Source of the DNA: Aquabacterium humicola
GTDB lineage: Bacteria > Pseudomonadota > Gammaproteobacteria > Burkholderiales > Burkholderiaceae_C
Direction: 5' to 3'
NCBI RefSeq assembly: GCF_030167915.1
Contig: NZ_JARGNB010000001.1
Coordinates: 186,001 to 250,000, forward strand
DNA length: 64,000 nt
The translations under genes were made by a program, and so were the position numbers. Shown here piece by piece: positions 25,295-34,076 of this stretch (position 1 is the stretch's first letter; each line of letters starts with the position of its first letter). The notes beneath the pieces were generated by a model. The model did not search any database. It saw only the letters and a list, made by a program, of their open reading frames with translations, and was not told the DNA's origin.

Positions 25295-26905
25295 TCAGAG
25301 TCGTGCGACGCCGAAGGCGTTCGGGCGCAGGGTTCGTTGTTCCGATTCGGCGGCCAGTGCGAGGCACAGCGCCAGCACCCGCCGCGTATCGCGCGGGTCG
25401 ATGATCCCGTCGTCCCACAGGCGCGCGGTGCCGTACAGCACGTTCGACTCGCGGTCGATGCGCTGGCGCAGCTGGTCGCTCATCGCCTTCAGCGCGTCGT
25501 CGTTGACCGCCACGCCGCCGCGCTCGAGCTTGCCGCGGCTGACGATCTCCATCACCATCGCCGCCTGCGCGCCGCCCATCACCGCGACACGCGCCGACGG
25601 CCAGCTGAAGATGAAGCGGGGATCGAAGCCGCGGCCGCACATGCCGTAGTTGCCGGCGCCGAAGCTGCCGCCGATGACGATCGTGAACTTCGGCACCCGC
25701 GCATTGGCGACCGCCTGAATCATCTTGCTGCCGTGCTTGATCGCGCCGGCGCGTTCGGCCTCGCGGCCGACCATGTAGCCGGTGGTGTTCTGCAGGAAGA
25801 CCAGCGGCGTGCCGCTCTGGTCGCACAGCTGGATGAACTGGCCCGCCTTGGTCGAGCCGTTGGGCTGGATCGGGCCGTTGTTGCCGATCAGGCCCACCAG
25901 GTGGCCGTCGATGCGCGCATGGCCGCAGACGGTGTCGGGTGCGTACAGCGTCTTGAACTCGAGGAAGTCCGAGCCGTCGACCAGGCGCGCGATGACCTCG
26001 CGCACGTCGTAGGGCTCGCGGTCGTCGGCGGGCACGATGCCCATCAGCTCGTCGGCGTCGTAGAGCGGCGCGGGCGCCGCGCCCGACGCGCTCGGCACGT
26101 CCCAGTTCAGCTTGTCGACCAGCTCGCGCGCCAGCGCGATCGCATGCGCGTCGTTCTCGCTGAGGTATTCGCCCAGGCCCGTGGTCTCGGCATGCAGCAT
26201 CGCGCCGCCGAGCTCGTCGTCGGTGGCGTCCTCGCCGATCGCGGCCTTCACCAGCGGCGGGCCGGCGAGGAAGATGCTGGAGCGGTCGCGCACCAGGATC
26301 ACGTAGTCCGACAGCCCCGGCAGGTAGGCGCCGCCGGCGGTCGACGAGCCGTGCACGACGGCGATCTGCGGGATGCCGGCGGCCGACAGCCGCGCCTGGT
26401 TCGCGAAGGCGCGACCGCCCTCGACGAACATCTCGGCCTGGTACATCAGGTTCGCGCCACCGGACTCGACCAGCGAGACCAGCGGCAGCTTGTTCTCGAA
26501 GGCGATCTGCTGGATGCGCAGCGCCTTGCGCAGCCCCATCGGCGCGACGGTGCCGCCCTTCAGCGCGGCATCGTTGGCCGAGACGATCACGCGCTTGCCG
26601 GCCACGGTGCCGATGCCGGCGATCGAGCCGCCGCCGAGCACGCTCTTCTTGCCGTCGTCGTCGTGCATGCCGAGGCCGGCCAAGGTCGACAGTTCGAGGA
26701 AGGACGTGCCGCGGTCGAGCAGCCGCGCGACGCGCTCGCGCGGCAGCAGCTGGCCGCGGCGCTCGAACTTGTCGGCTTTGGAGGTCGATTCGGCGACCAC
26801 CATCGCTTCGAGGCGGCGCACCTCGGCCAGGCGCTCGTGCATGCGCTCGGCGTTGGCGCCGAAGGCGGCCGACCTGACGTTGATTCGGCTCTGCAGCGCC
26901 GGCAT
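25295..26905 (-). CDS. atuC: Acyl-CoA carboxylase carboxyltransferase (probable geranyl-CoA carboxylase beta)
   Basis: A 536-residue carboxyltransferase with both crotonase-like halves. Motifs are SLVESGGANLMYQ, GSSTAGGAYLPGLSDY, FLQNTTGYMVGREAE and GGSFGAGNYGMCGRGFDPRF. It partners the biotin subunit, carboxylating the gamma-methyl group of geranyl-CoA (or methylcrotonyl-CoA). The start at 26905 overlaps the SDR stop codon by one base. The pairing with AtuD- and AtuE-like genes makes the geranyl-CoA form more likely. Confidence 0.85.
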   Translation of the reverse strand: MPALQSRINVRSAAFGANAERMHERLAEVRRLEAMVVAESTSKADKFERRGQLLPRERVARLLDRGTSFLELSTLAGLGMHDDDGKKSVLGGGSIAGIGTVAGKRVIVSANDAALKGGTVAPMGLRKALRIQQIAFENKLPLVSLVESGGANLMYQAEMFVEGGRAFANQARLSAAGIPQIAVVHGSSTAGGAYLPGLSDYVILVRDRSSIFLAGPPLVKAAIGEDATDDELGGAMLHAETTGLGEYLSENDAHAIALARELVDKLNWDVPSASGAAPAPLYDADELMGIVPADDREPYDVREVIARLVDGSDFLEFKTLYAPDTVCGHARIDGHLVGLIGNNGPIQPNGSTKAGQFIQLCDQSGTPLVFLQNTTGYMVGREAERAGAIKHGSKMIQAVANARVPKFTIVIGGSFGAGNYGMCGRGFDPRFIFSWPSARVAVMGGAQAAMVMEIVSRGKLERGGVAVNDDALKAMSDQLRQRIDRESNVLYGTARLWDDGIIDPRDTRRVLALCLALAAESEQRTLRPNAFGVARL

Positions 26906-27789
26906 TACTTCAGCACCTCGGGCGTCACCGCACGGTGGAAGCCGTCGAACGGCACGCTGCGCTGGTGGTCGATGGACGGGAAGGCCGGCGAGCCGAGTCC
27001 GGCGCCGCCATCGATCTGCAGCGTCACGCCGGTGATGAAGGCCGCTGCCGGCGACAGCAGGAAGACGATGGCCGCGCTGACCTCGGCCTCGGTGGCCAGG
27101 CGCCGCAGCGGCACGTGGTTCTTCAACTTCGGGATCATCGCGCGCACCGCGCCGGCATAGGTGTCCATGCCGCTCGACGCGACCCAGCCCGGCGCCACCG
27201 CGTTGACGCGCACGCCGGCATGCGCCCATTCGAAGGCCGCGCTCATCGTCAGGTTGGCCATGCCGGCGCGCGCGGCGCCGGTGTGCGCCATCCCGGGCAT
27301 GCCGAGCTTGTAGTCGGCCGTCATGTTGACGATCGCGCCGCCGTGCTGCTGCAGGCATTGGATGAACAGCTCGCGCATCATCAGGAAGCCGCCGGTCAGG
27401 TTGTTCGTGACGACGGCTTCGAAGCCCTTCTTGCCGATGGCCATCATCGGCGCCGGGAACTGGCCGCCGGCGTTGTTGACGAGGCCGGCCACCGGGCCAC
27501 CTTCTTCCAGGGCGGCGGCGATGTGGGCCTTCACCGCCTCTTCGTCGCGGATGTCGAAAGCGCGCCACTCGCACCGCCCGCCGTCCTCGGCGATCTCGGC
27601 GGCGACGCGCTCGAGCTTCTCCGCCGTGCGGCCGCTGATCAGCACGCGCGCACCCAGCGACGCGAGCTCGTGCGCGACGCAGCGGCCGATGCCGGAGCCG
27701 CCGCCGGTGACCCAGAAGCGCTGGCCATCGAACAGGCCGGGACGGAACACGCTGCGGTAGCGGTCGGGCACCTCGTCTCCTTGATCCAT
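26905..27789 (-). CDS. SDR-family oxidoreductase (AtuB/AtuG-like)
   Basis: A 294-residue short-chain dehydrogenase. The Rossmann motif is TGGGSGIG and the NNAGG motif is present. The usual catalytic Tyr-x3-Lys is unclear: the stretch reads GMAHTGAARAGM, with no Tyr or Lys, which resembles the 2,4-dienoyl-CoA reductase/peroxisomal trans-2-enoyl-CoA reductase-like subgroup. It is the first gene of the terpene-type operon and matches the SDR position (AtuB) in Pseudomonas. The start is either 27789 or 27807; neither has a strong ribosome site. Confidence 0.82.
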   Translation of the reverse strand: MDQGDEVPDRYRSVFRPGLFDGQRFWVTGGGSGIGRCVAHELASLGARVLISGRTAEKLERVAAEIAEDGGRCEWRAFDIRDEEAVKAHIAAALEEGGPVAGLVNNAGGQFPAPMMAIGKKGFEAVVTNNLTGGFLMMRELFIQCLQQHGGAIVNMTADYKLGMPGMAHTGAARAGMANLTMSAAFEWAHAGVRVNAVAPGWVASSGMDTYAGAVRAMIPKLKNHVPLRRLATEAEVSAAIVFLLSPAAAFITGVTLQIDGGAGLGSPAFPSIDHQRSVPFDGFHRAVTPEVLK

Positions 27790-27819
27790 CGAGTGATCGT
27801 GCCGCATTGGAGCGGAGGG

Positions 27820-27833
27820 TGACGTTAACGTCA
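27820..27833. promoter_or_regulatory. Perfect palindrome in the divergent atu/MerR promoter region
   Basis: TGACGTTAACGTCA is a 14-bp perfect palindrome. It lies 31 bases upstream of the SDR gene and 107 bases upstream of the SCP2 gene. ACGT-N-ACGT centres are typical of sites for LiuR-like MerR regulators (from memory), and a MerR gene is the second gene of the divergent unit. It is a likely operator. Confidence 0.78.
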
Positions 27834-27940
27834 ACCTGGTATCGCATGGGGGAATACGCGGATGTTTGCGGCACTGCTGCCACGTAGCATGCCCCGCATC
27901 GCGCCATTGCCGGCGCCCTGCATTCAAACGGGAGACACCC

Positions 27941-28237
27941 ATGGACCTGAGCACCGCCACCGAGACCCTGCGCAGCAAGGTGGGCGACCAGAGCGGCCTG
28001 AACGCCGTGCTGAAGTTCGACACCGGTACCGACGGCGTGATCGTCATCGACGGCAAGGCGACGCCGAACACGGTCGACAACGTCGACCGCGAGGCCGACT
28101 GCACGGTCGCGATCTCAATGGCCAACCTCGGCGACCTGCTGACGGGTGAGCTCGAACCGACCACGGGCTTCATGACCGGCAAGTTCAAGGTTTCCGGCGA
28201 CATGAGCGTCGCGCTGAAGCTGCAGCGCGTCGTCTGA
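27941..28237 (+). CDS. SCP2 sterol-binding domain protein
   Basis: A 98-residue stand-alone SCP2 domain, with the typical GVIVIDGKATP, ADCTVAISMANLGDLLTGEL and KFKVSGDMSVALKLQRV. The start at 27941 has GGGAG upstream. SCP2 domains bind acyl-CoA or other lipids and may present them to enzymes. Its position next to terpene-type acyl-CoA genes and two bases before the MerR gene suggests a carrier role in that pathway. Confidence 0.88.
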   Translation: MDLSTATETLRSKVGDQSGLNAVLKFDTGTDGVIVIDGKATPNTVDNVDREADCTVAISMANLGDLLTGELEPTTGFMTGKFKVSGDMSVALKLQRVV

Positions 28238-28239
28238 AC

Positions 28240-28677
28240 ATGACGGTTGCGCTCGCCTCCGCCCACGAGACCGTCGCCGCGCACCGCGACGAGGGCGCAG
28301 CCGAGCTGTTCGGCATCACCGAGCTGTGCGGCGAGTTCGGCATCACGCCGCGCGCGATCCGCTTCTACGAGGACAAGGGGCTGCTGCTGCCGCGGCGCAT
28401 CAACGGCACGCGCGTCTACACGCGGCGCGACCGTGCGCGGCTGGCGCTGATCCTGCGGGCCAAGGCCATCGGCTCGTCGCTGGCCGAGATCAAGCACTAC
28501 CTCGATCTCTACGGGGCGCACGGCGAGGGCCGCGTGCAGCAGCTGAAGTACGTGCGCGACCGCACCGACGAGGCGATCACCGAGCTCGAGAAGAAGCGCG
28601 CGGCGATCGACGCCACGCTGGCGGAGCTGCGGCTGATCAACCAGACGGTGCGCACGGCGCTGGGGACGCGGGGGTAG
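28240..28677 (+). CDS. MerR-family transcriptional regulator (LiuR-like)
   Basis: A 145-residue MerR regulator. A short N-terminal tail is followed by the winged helix (FGITELCGEFGITPRAIRFY, then EDKGLLLPRR), the wing (YTRRDRARL) and a long dimerisation helix ending LAELRLINQTV. There are no metal-binding Cys residues, so it belongs with the acyl-CoA-responsive LiuR type rather than metal sensors. It probably binds the 27820 palindrome and controls the divergent carboxylase operon. Confidence 0.85.
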   Translation: MTVALASAHETVAAHRDEGAAELFGITELCGEFGITPRAIRFYEDKGLLLPRRINGTRVYTRRDRARLALILRAKAIGSSLAEIKHYLDLYGAHGEGRVQQLKYVRDRTDEAITELEKKRAAIDATLAELRLINQTVRTALGTRG

Positions 28678-28689
28678 GCGTCAGTGCTT

Positions 28690-29115
28690 CTTTCGTCAGT
28701 GCTTCCTTCTCTCGCATGCTGGCATCGGCGCACGATCAGGCCGGCGGGGCGCTCTGTTCCGCTCATGCCAGGGCCTCGCGGCCCTGGCGTTCGCCAGGCA
28801 CAAACAGTCCACTGGACTGTTTGTGTCCGGGCTCACTCCCCCGGGCCGGGCTCCGCTCAGGCGCCCAGGCTGCAGTCCGGCCGGCCCTCCTCCTTGACTT
28901 CGCTCCACAGAGCGCCCCGCCGGCCTGATCCGCAGCGCCCTGGCAGGCCATGGCATGCCACGGTGTCGCCACAGCCAAGGGCGCTGGGTGCCCGGCGTAG
29001 CGAAGTCAAGGAGGAGGGCCGGCCGAGATCCAGGCAAAGGCATGGAAGCGCAGCCCGGCCCGGGGGACATGAGCGGAGCCGGGCACCCAGTGGCCTTGGC
29101 GCGTTCGATCTGGGC
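28690..29115. repeat. Repeat-rich spacer with nested inverted repeats
   Basis: Between the MerR gene and the small protein gene lie about 450 bases with no supported gene. It contains a perfect 27-base inverted repeat: 28878-28904 and 28999-29025, 94 bases apart. Shorter inverted repeats are nested: 28984-28996 against 29078-29090 (13 bases), and a C-run/G-run pair near 28838-28855 and 29052-29067. Codon-like frames inside it have no domain and are Pro/Arg-rich. It looks like a mobile-type or REP-like intergenic element. Confidence 0.8.
28799..28825. repeat. Perfect hairpin, 12-bp stem
   Basis: CACAAACAGTCC and GGACTGTTTGTG form perfect 12-bp arms with a 3-base loop (ACT). It lies within the repeat-rich spacer, about 120 bases after the MerR stop. 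There is no following T-run, so a terminator function is doubtful. Confidence 0.85.
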
Positions 29116-29129
29116 AAGCGACAACCAGA

Positions 29130-29366
29130 ATGACTGAAACAAGCGACCTCGGCTTCACCTACCGCCGCATGAAGAACGGCGACGTGCAGGTTACCCACCA
29201 CGGCCGCCTAGCGAGCACGCTGCGCGGCCGCGATGCGATCGACTTCCTCGCCGAGATGCACGGCGCCGATACAGATGCACAACAACAGGCGATGGCGCGC
29301 CTGACCGGCAACTACAAACGCGGCAACGAGCGCAGCGCCGCCGACCATCCCCGCAACCGACGCTAA
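29130..29366 (+). CDS. Small hypothetical protein
   Basis: A 78-residue cytoplasmic protein. It has a compact predicted fold (FTYRRMKNGDVQVTHHGRLA, then TLRGRDAIDFL) and a basic C-terminal tail with LTGNYKRGNER. I recall similar short proteins in other proteobacteria, without assigned function. It lies 17 bases before the thiolase gene and may be co-transcribed. Confidence 0.75.
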   Translation: MTETSDLGFTYRRMKNGDVQVTHHGRLASTLRGRDAIDFLAEMHGADTDAQQQAMARLTGNYKRGNERSAADHPRNRR

Positions 29367-29383
29367 CGCCTCAGGAGCGTGTC

Positions 29384-30589
29384 ATGACCGAAGCTTTCAT
29401 CTACGACCACCTGCGCACCCCGCGCGGCAAGGGCAAGAAGGACGGCGGCCTGCACCAGGCGACGCCGATCTGGCTGCTGCGCACGCTGCTGCAGGCGATG
29501 CAGCGCAGGAACGAACTGGACACGTCGCTGGTCGACGACGTCGTGCTCGGCTGCGTGACGCCGGTCGGCGAGCAGGGCGCGGACATCGCGCGCACGGCGG
29601 TGCTGGATGCCGGCTGGTCGGAGACGACGGCCGGCGTGACCTTGAGCCGCTTTTGCGCCTCGGGCCTCGAGGCGGTGAACCTCGCGGCCGCGAAGGTGAT
29701 GAGCGGGCTCGAGGACATGGTCGTCGCCGGCGGTGTCGAGTCGATGAGCCGCTGGCCGATGGGCAGCGACGGCGGCGCGTGGGTGATGGATCCGCGCGTC
29801 AACCAGGCGCTGGGCTTCATTCCGCAGGGCATCAGCGCCGACCTGATCGCGACGCTCGAAGGCTGGACGCGCGACGATGTCGATGCCTTCGCGCTGCGTT
29901 CGCACCAGCTGGCCGCCGCGGCGCGTGCCGACGGCCGCTTCAAGAAGGCGGTCGTGCCGGTGACCGACATCGCCGGCCTGACGATGCTGGCCGAGGACGA
30001 GACGATCCGTCCGAACGCCACGCGCGAAGCGATGGCCAAGCTGGAGCCTTCGTTCGCGATGATCGGCCAGATGGGCTTCGACGCCACCGCGCTGCGCAAG
30101 TACACGACGGTCGAGCGCATCCGCCATGTGCACCATGCCGGCAACTCGTCGGGCATCGTCGACGGCGCGGCGCTGATGCTGCTGGGTTCGAAGGAAGCCG
30201 GCGCCAAGGCCGGTTTGAAGCCGAGGGCGCGCGTGCGCTCGATGGCGGTGACCGGCAGCGAGCCGACCATCATGCTGACCGGCCCGGCGCCGGCCTGCCA
30301 GAAGGCGCTGAAGAAGGCCGGCATGCGCGCGCAGGACATCGACCTGTGGGAAGTCAACGAGGCCTTCGCGGTCGTGCCGATGAAGGCCGCGCGTGTGCTG
30401 GACATCGACCCCGAGCGCATCAACGTCAACGGCGGCTCGATCGCGATGGGCCATCCGCTCGGCGCGACGGGCTGCATCATCCTCGGCACCGTGCTCGACG
30501 AGCTCGAGCGCCGAAACCTGAGCACCGGCTGCGCGACGCTGTGCGTCGGCGGCGGCATGGGCATCGCGACCATCATCGAAAGGATCTGA
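29384..30589 (+). CDS. Acetyl-CoA C-acyltransferase (thiolase)
   Basis: A 401-residue thiolase. The nucleophilic Cys is in LSRFCASGLEAVN, the His in NGGSIAMGHPLGATG, and the second Cys in CATLCVGGGMGIA. It shortens 3-ketoacyl-CoA by two carbons. The FadJ-like gene follows after 2 bases, and together with the crotonase they form a beta-oxidation unit. This unit could take over acyl chains made by the terpene-type operon on the other side. Confidence 0.92.
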   Translation: MTEAFIYDHLRTPRGKGKKDGGLHQATPIWLLRTLLQAMQRRNELDTSLVDDVVLGCVTPVGEQGADIARTAVLDAGWSETTAGVTLSRFCASGLEAVNLAAAKVMSGLEDMVVAGGVESMSRWPMGSDGGAWVMDPRVNQALGFIPQGISADLIATLEGWTRDDVDAFALRSHQLAAAARADGRFKKAVVPVTDIAGLTMLAEDETIRPNATREAMAKLEPSFAMIGQMGFDATALRKYTTVERIRHVHHAGNSSGIVDGAALMLLGSKEAGAKAGLKPRARVRSMAVTGSEPTIMLTGPAPACQKALKKAGMRAQDIDLWEVNEAFAVVPMKAARVLDIDPERINVNGGSIAMGHPLGATGCIILGTVLDELERRNLSTGCATLCVGGGMGIATIIERI

Positions 30590-30591
30590 CC

Positions 30592-32736
30592 ATGGCGGAC
30601 GCGATCACTTTGGACGTTGGCGCCGACGGCATCGCCGTCGCGACGATGAACCTGGCCGGCCGGCCGATGAACGTCGTCAACGACGAGCTGATGGTGCCGC
30701 TGGCCGCCATCGCCGAGCGGCTGGCGAGCGATGCTGCGCTGAAGGGCCTGGTGCTGACCTCGGGCAAGGCCGACTTCTGCGCCGGTGGCGACATCGACCG
30801 CATCTCGAAGATTCAGACCGCGCAGCAGGCCTTCGATGTGACGACACAGATGAAGGCGGTGCTGCGCCGGCTGGAGACGGGCGGCAAGCCGGTGGTCGCG
30901 GCGATCAACGGCCATGCGCTGGGCGGCGGGCTGGAGATCGCGCTGGCCTGCCATGCGCGGATCGTGCTCGACGATCCCCGGCTCAAGCTCGGACAGCCCG
31001 AAGTCAAGCTGGGCCTGCTGCCCGGCGGCGGCGGCACTGTGCGCCTGCCGCGGCTGATCGGCATCCAGGCTGCGCTGCAGCTGATGGCCGAGGGCAACGA
31101 CCTCGCGCCGAAGAAGGCGCTGGAGATGGGCCTGGTCACCGAACTGGCCGCGAACCGCGACGAATTGATCGCCAAGGCGCGTGCGTGGTGTCTCGCGAAC
31201 CCGAAGGCCAGGGCGCCGTGGGACCAGCCGAAGTTCCGCTTCCCCGGCGGCGATTCACGCTCGCCGGCGGTGGTGCAGATGCTGGCCATCGCGCCGTCGA
31301 TCGCGTCGGCGAAGAGCTGGGGCAACTACCCGGCGATCCAGCACATCATGAGCTGCGTGTTCGAAGGCGGGCTGCTCGACGTCGATGCGGCCAGCGTGGT
31401 CGAGTCGCGCTACTTCGCGGCCTGCGTGATGTCGCAGGCATCGCGCAACCTGATCGGCACGCTGTGGTACCAGCTCAACGCGATCAAGAAGGGCGCGTCG
31501 CGGCCGCAGGGCATCGCGCCGTCGCCGGTCAGGAAGCTCGGCATCCTCGGCGCCGGCATGATGGGTGCGGGCATCGCCTACGTGTCGGCCAAGGCCGGCA
31601 TCGACGTGGTGCTGCTCGATACCTCGCAGGAAGCGGCCGAGCGCGGCAAGGCGTATTCGCAGGGCCTGCTCGACAAGGCGGTGAAGAAGGGCCGCAGCAC
31701 GGCCGAGAAGCGCGACGCGCTGCTGGCGAAGATCTTGCCGACGACACGCTACGAGGACCTGGCCGGCTGCGACCTGGTGATCGAGGCGGTGTTCGAGGAC
31801 CGCGCGATCAAGGCCGACGTGACGAAGCAGGCCGAAAGCCAGATCGGGGCCGGCGCGGTATTCGCGTCCAACACGTCGACGCTGCCGATCACCGGCCTCG
31901 CACAGGCGAGCGCGCGGCCGGCCAACTTCATCGGCCTGCACTTCTTCTCGCCGGTCGACAAGATGCCGCTGGTCGAGATCATCGTCGGCGAACAGACCTC
32001 GCCGGAGACGCTGGCGCGCGGCTTCGACTACGTGCTGCAGATCGGGAAGACCCCGATCGTCGTCAACGACAGCCGCGGCTTCTATACCAGCCGCGTCTTC
32101 GGTACCTACGTGATGGAAGGCATCGCGATGCTGAAGGAAGGCGTGCACCCGCGCAGCATCGAGGTCGCCGGCCTGCAGGCGGGCATGCCGATGCCGCCGC
32201 TGGCGCTGCAGGACGAGGTGTCGCTGAGCCTCGGGCTGCACGTCGCGGACCAGACGAAGAAGGACCTCGCGGCCGAAGGCAGGGCCTATACCGAGCATCC
32301 GGGCCTCTCCGTGATCCGCGCGCTGTGCGAGATCGGCCGCATCGGCAAGAAGGCCGGCAAGGGCTTCTACGACTGGCCCGCCGAGAAGGGCGGCGAGAAG
32401 TCCTTGTGGCCGGAGCTGACGTCGCTCTATCCGACGGCTGCGCAACAACCGGCGCAGCAGGAACTGATCGACCGCCTGATGTTCGCCCAGGCCAACGAGG
32501 CCGCACGCTGCTACGAAGAAGGCGTGCTGCGCTCGGTGGCCGATGCCAACATCGGCTCGATCTTCGGCTGGGGCTTCGCGCCGTTCCAGGGCGGGGCGCT
32601 GCAGTACATCAACGCGATGGGCGCGAAACGTTTCGTCGAACGTGCACGCGAGCTCGCGGCGAAGCACGGCGCGCGCTTCGAGCCCGCAAAGGTGGTGGTC
32701 GAGATGGCCGCCTCCGGCAAGCGCTTCGAGGACTAA
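30592..32736 (+). CDS. Multifunctional enoyl-CoA hydratase/3-hydroxyacyl-CoA dehydrogenase (FadJ/FadB-like)
   Basis: A 714-residue two-domain enzyme. The crotonase half occupies 1-190 ([29 protein letters not shown]), and the dehydrogenase half starts near residue 310 ([17 protein letters not shown] loop; [16 protein letters not shown] with the catalytic His; SRGFYTSR). It hydrates 2-enoyl-CoA and oxidises the L-3-hydroxyacyl-CoA. It begins 2 bases after the thiolase stop. The start at 30592 follows GGATCTGACC. Confidence 0.93.
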   Translation: MADAITLDVGADGIAVATMNLAGRPMNVVNDELMVPLAAIAERLASDAALKGLVLTSGKADFCAGGDIDRISKIQTAQQAFDVTTQMKAVLRRLETGGKPVVAAINGHALGGGLEIALACHARIVLDDPRLKLGQPEVKLGLLPGGGGTVRLPRLIGIQAALQLMAEGNDLAPKKALEMGLVTELAANRDELIAKARAWCLANPKARAPWDQPKFRFPGGDSRSPAVVQMLAIAPSIASAKSWGNYPAIQHIMSCVFEGGLLDVDAASVVESRYFAACVMSQASRNLIGTLWYQLNAIKKGASRPQGIAPSPVRKLGILGAGMMGAGIAYVSAKAGIDVVLLDTSQEAAERGKAYSQGLLDKAVKKGRSTAEKRDALLAKILPTTRYEDLAGCDLVIEAVFEDRAIKADVTKQAESQIGAGAVFASNTSTLPITGLAQASARPANFIGLHFFSPVDKMPLVEIIVGEQTSPETLARGFDYVLQIGKTPIVVNDSRGFYTSRVFGTYVMEGIAMLKEGVHPRSIEVAGLQAGMPMPPLALQDEVSLSLGLHVADQTKKDLAAEGRAYTEHPGLSVIRALCEIGRIGKKAGKGFYDWPAEKGGEKSLWPELTSLYPTAAQQPAQQELIDRLMFAQANEAARCYEEGVLRSVADANIGSIFGWGFAPFQGGALQYINAMGAKRFVERARELAAKHGARFEPAKVVVEMAASGKRFED

Positions 32737-32740
32737 AGAC

Positions 32741-33661
32741 GTGCCGGCCTTCAGCACGCTGTCGATCGACCACGATGCGCTCAACCCGCGCATCGCCCGG
32801 CTGACGCTGAACCGCCCGGAGCGGCTGAACGCGATCAACGAGTTGATGCCCGGCGAGATCCGCGCCGCGGTCGACTGGGCGGTGGCCGACGACGAGGTGC
32901 ACGTGATCGTCGTGCAGGGCGCCGGCAAGGGCTTCTGCGGCGGCTACGACCTGAGCCAGTTCGGCGAGGGGCAGATCGACCACCCGTGCCAGCAGGAGCG
33001 CGCGCCCTGGGACCCGATGGTCGACTACGCGGTGATGAAGCGCTTCACCGAGGATTTCATGAGCCTGTGGCGCAGCCCGAAGCCGACGATCGCGCAGGTG
33101 CACGGCGCGGCGGTGGCCGGCGGCAGCGACATCGCGCTGTGCTGCGACCTGCTGGTGATGGCCGACGACGCGCGCATCGGCTACATGCCAACGCGCGTGT
33201 GGGGCTGCCCGACGACGGCGATGTGGACCTACCGCCTCGGGCCCACGCGCGCGAAGCAGCTGATGTTCACCGGCGACGTGATCGACGGGCGCCGGGCGGC
33301 CGAATGGGGCCTGGCCAATGCGTCGGCGCCGGCGGACCGGCTCGACGAAACGGTGCGCCGGTTGGCCGATCGCATCGCCGGCGTGCCGCGTGGCCACCTG
33401 GCGATGCACAAGATGGTCGTGAACCAGGTGCTGCTGGCGATGGGCCTGGAACAGTCGCAGCAGCTGGCGACCATCTTCGACGGCATCACCCGCCACAACC
33501 CGGAAGGGCTGTGGTTCCGGCGTTATGCGCAGGCCGAAGGCTTCAAGGCCGCCGTGCAATGGCGCGACAGCGGGCAGGCCATTCCGGAGGGGGACGAAGC
33601 CCGCCGTCGTATCGCCGAACTGGAGCGGCAGCTGGCCGAAGCGCGCGCGGCGTCACGGTAG
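32741..33661 (+). CDS. Enoyl-CoA hydratase/isomerase (crotonase family)
   Basis: A 306-residue crotonase with a GTG start 4 bases after the FadJ-like stop. [25 protein letters not shown] and [20 protein letters not shown] define the fold and oxyanion hole. The C-terminal helix with Arg/Glu repeats ([15 protein letters not shown]) is longer than in most relatives and could form a coiled coil. Specificity unknown; it probably works with the two preceding beta-oxidation genes. Confidence 0.88.
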   Translation: MPAFSTLSIDHDALNPRIARLTLNRPERLNAINELMPGEIRAAVDWAVADDEVHVIVVQGAGKGFCGGYDLSQFGEGQIDHPCQQERAPWDPMVDYAVMKRFTEDFMSLWRSPKPTIAQVHGAAVAGGSDIALCCDLLVMADDARIGYMPTRVWGCPTTAMWTYRLGPTRAKQLMFTGDVIDGRRAAEWGLANASAPADRLDETVRRLADRIAGVPRGHLAMHKMVVNQVLLAMGLEQSQQLATIFDGITRHNPEGLWFRRYAQAEGFKAAVQWRDSGQAIPEGDEARRRIAELERQLAEARAASR

Positions 33662-33677
33662 TTTCGTTCGCCAGTCG

Positions 33678-34076
33678 TCAGAATGCGACGCGGGCCACGG
33701 TGCACGCGCGGCCGACCGCCTCCTGGCGGAAGCGCTCGCGGTAGCGCGCCCGCAGCGCATCGAGGCGCGCCGACGCGTCGGCATCGTCGTCGGGCAGCAG
33801 CAGCACCAGCACGCGGCTGGCTTCGCGGGCGACCGCGCCGTCCGCGCTGCGCCACTGGCCCTGCGCCGCCAGCACCGTCAGGCCCTGCGGGAAGCGGGGC
33901 GTGACTTCCGCATCGACGAAGGCCTGCCAGTCGGAGGGACTGACATCGCCGCCGCCGGGGATCGACAGCCCGAAGAACAGCTCGCAGCGCTGCCAGCCGG
34001 TGGCCGGCGGCGGCGCGGATGCGCAGCCGCCGAGCAGGGCGGCGGCAGCCAGGCAGGTGACCAGGAGAGGGTTCAT
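33678..34076 (-). CDS. DUF3574 lipoprotein
   Basis: A 132-residue protein with a lipoprotein signal ([20 protein letters not shown]; Cys18 is the lipidated residue). The mature part has the DUF3574 pattern: CELFFGLSIPGGGDVSPSDW, FVDAEVTPRFPQGLTV and QGQWR. The Cys in GWQRCELF and the late RACTV could pair in the periplasm. Its start overlaps the stop of the next upstream gene by 4 bases. Function unknown. Confidence 0.83.
   Translation of the reverse strand: MNPLLVTCLAAAALLGGCASAPPPATGWQRCELFFGLSIPGGGDVSPSDWQAFVDAEVTPRFPQGLTVLAAQGQWRSADGAVAREASRVLVLLLPDDDADASARLDALRARYRERFRQEAVGRACTVARVAF

Noticed and set aside
20237..27789. Leucine/isovalerate (liu) operon instead of atu
   Set aside because: The gene set lacks an HMG-CoA lyase and places the dehydrogenase between carboxyltransferase and hydratase, as in atu; the dehydrogenase opening also looks AtuD-like. 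Not fully excluded.
28696..29142. Small open frames on both strands inside the repeat spacer
   Set aside because: They run through the inverted repeats, are Pro/Arg/Gly-rich, have no ribosome sites that stand out, and share sequence only because of the repeat arms.
29653..30591. N-terminal extension of the FadJ-like gene into the thiolase gene
   Set aside because: The extension is out of frame with a complete thiolase and is Arg/Gly-rich; the conserved hydratase begins just after the ATG at 30592.
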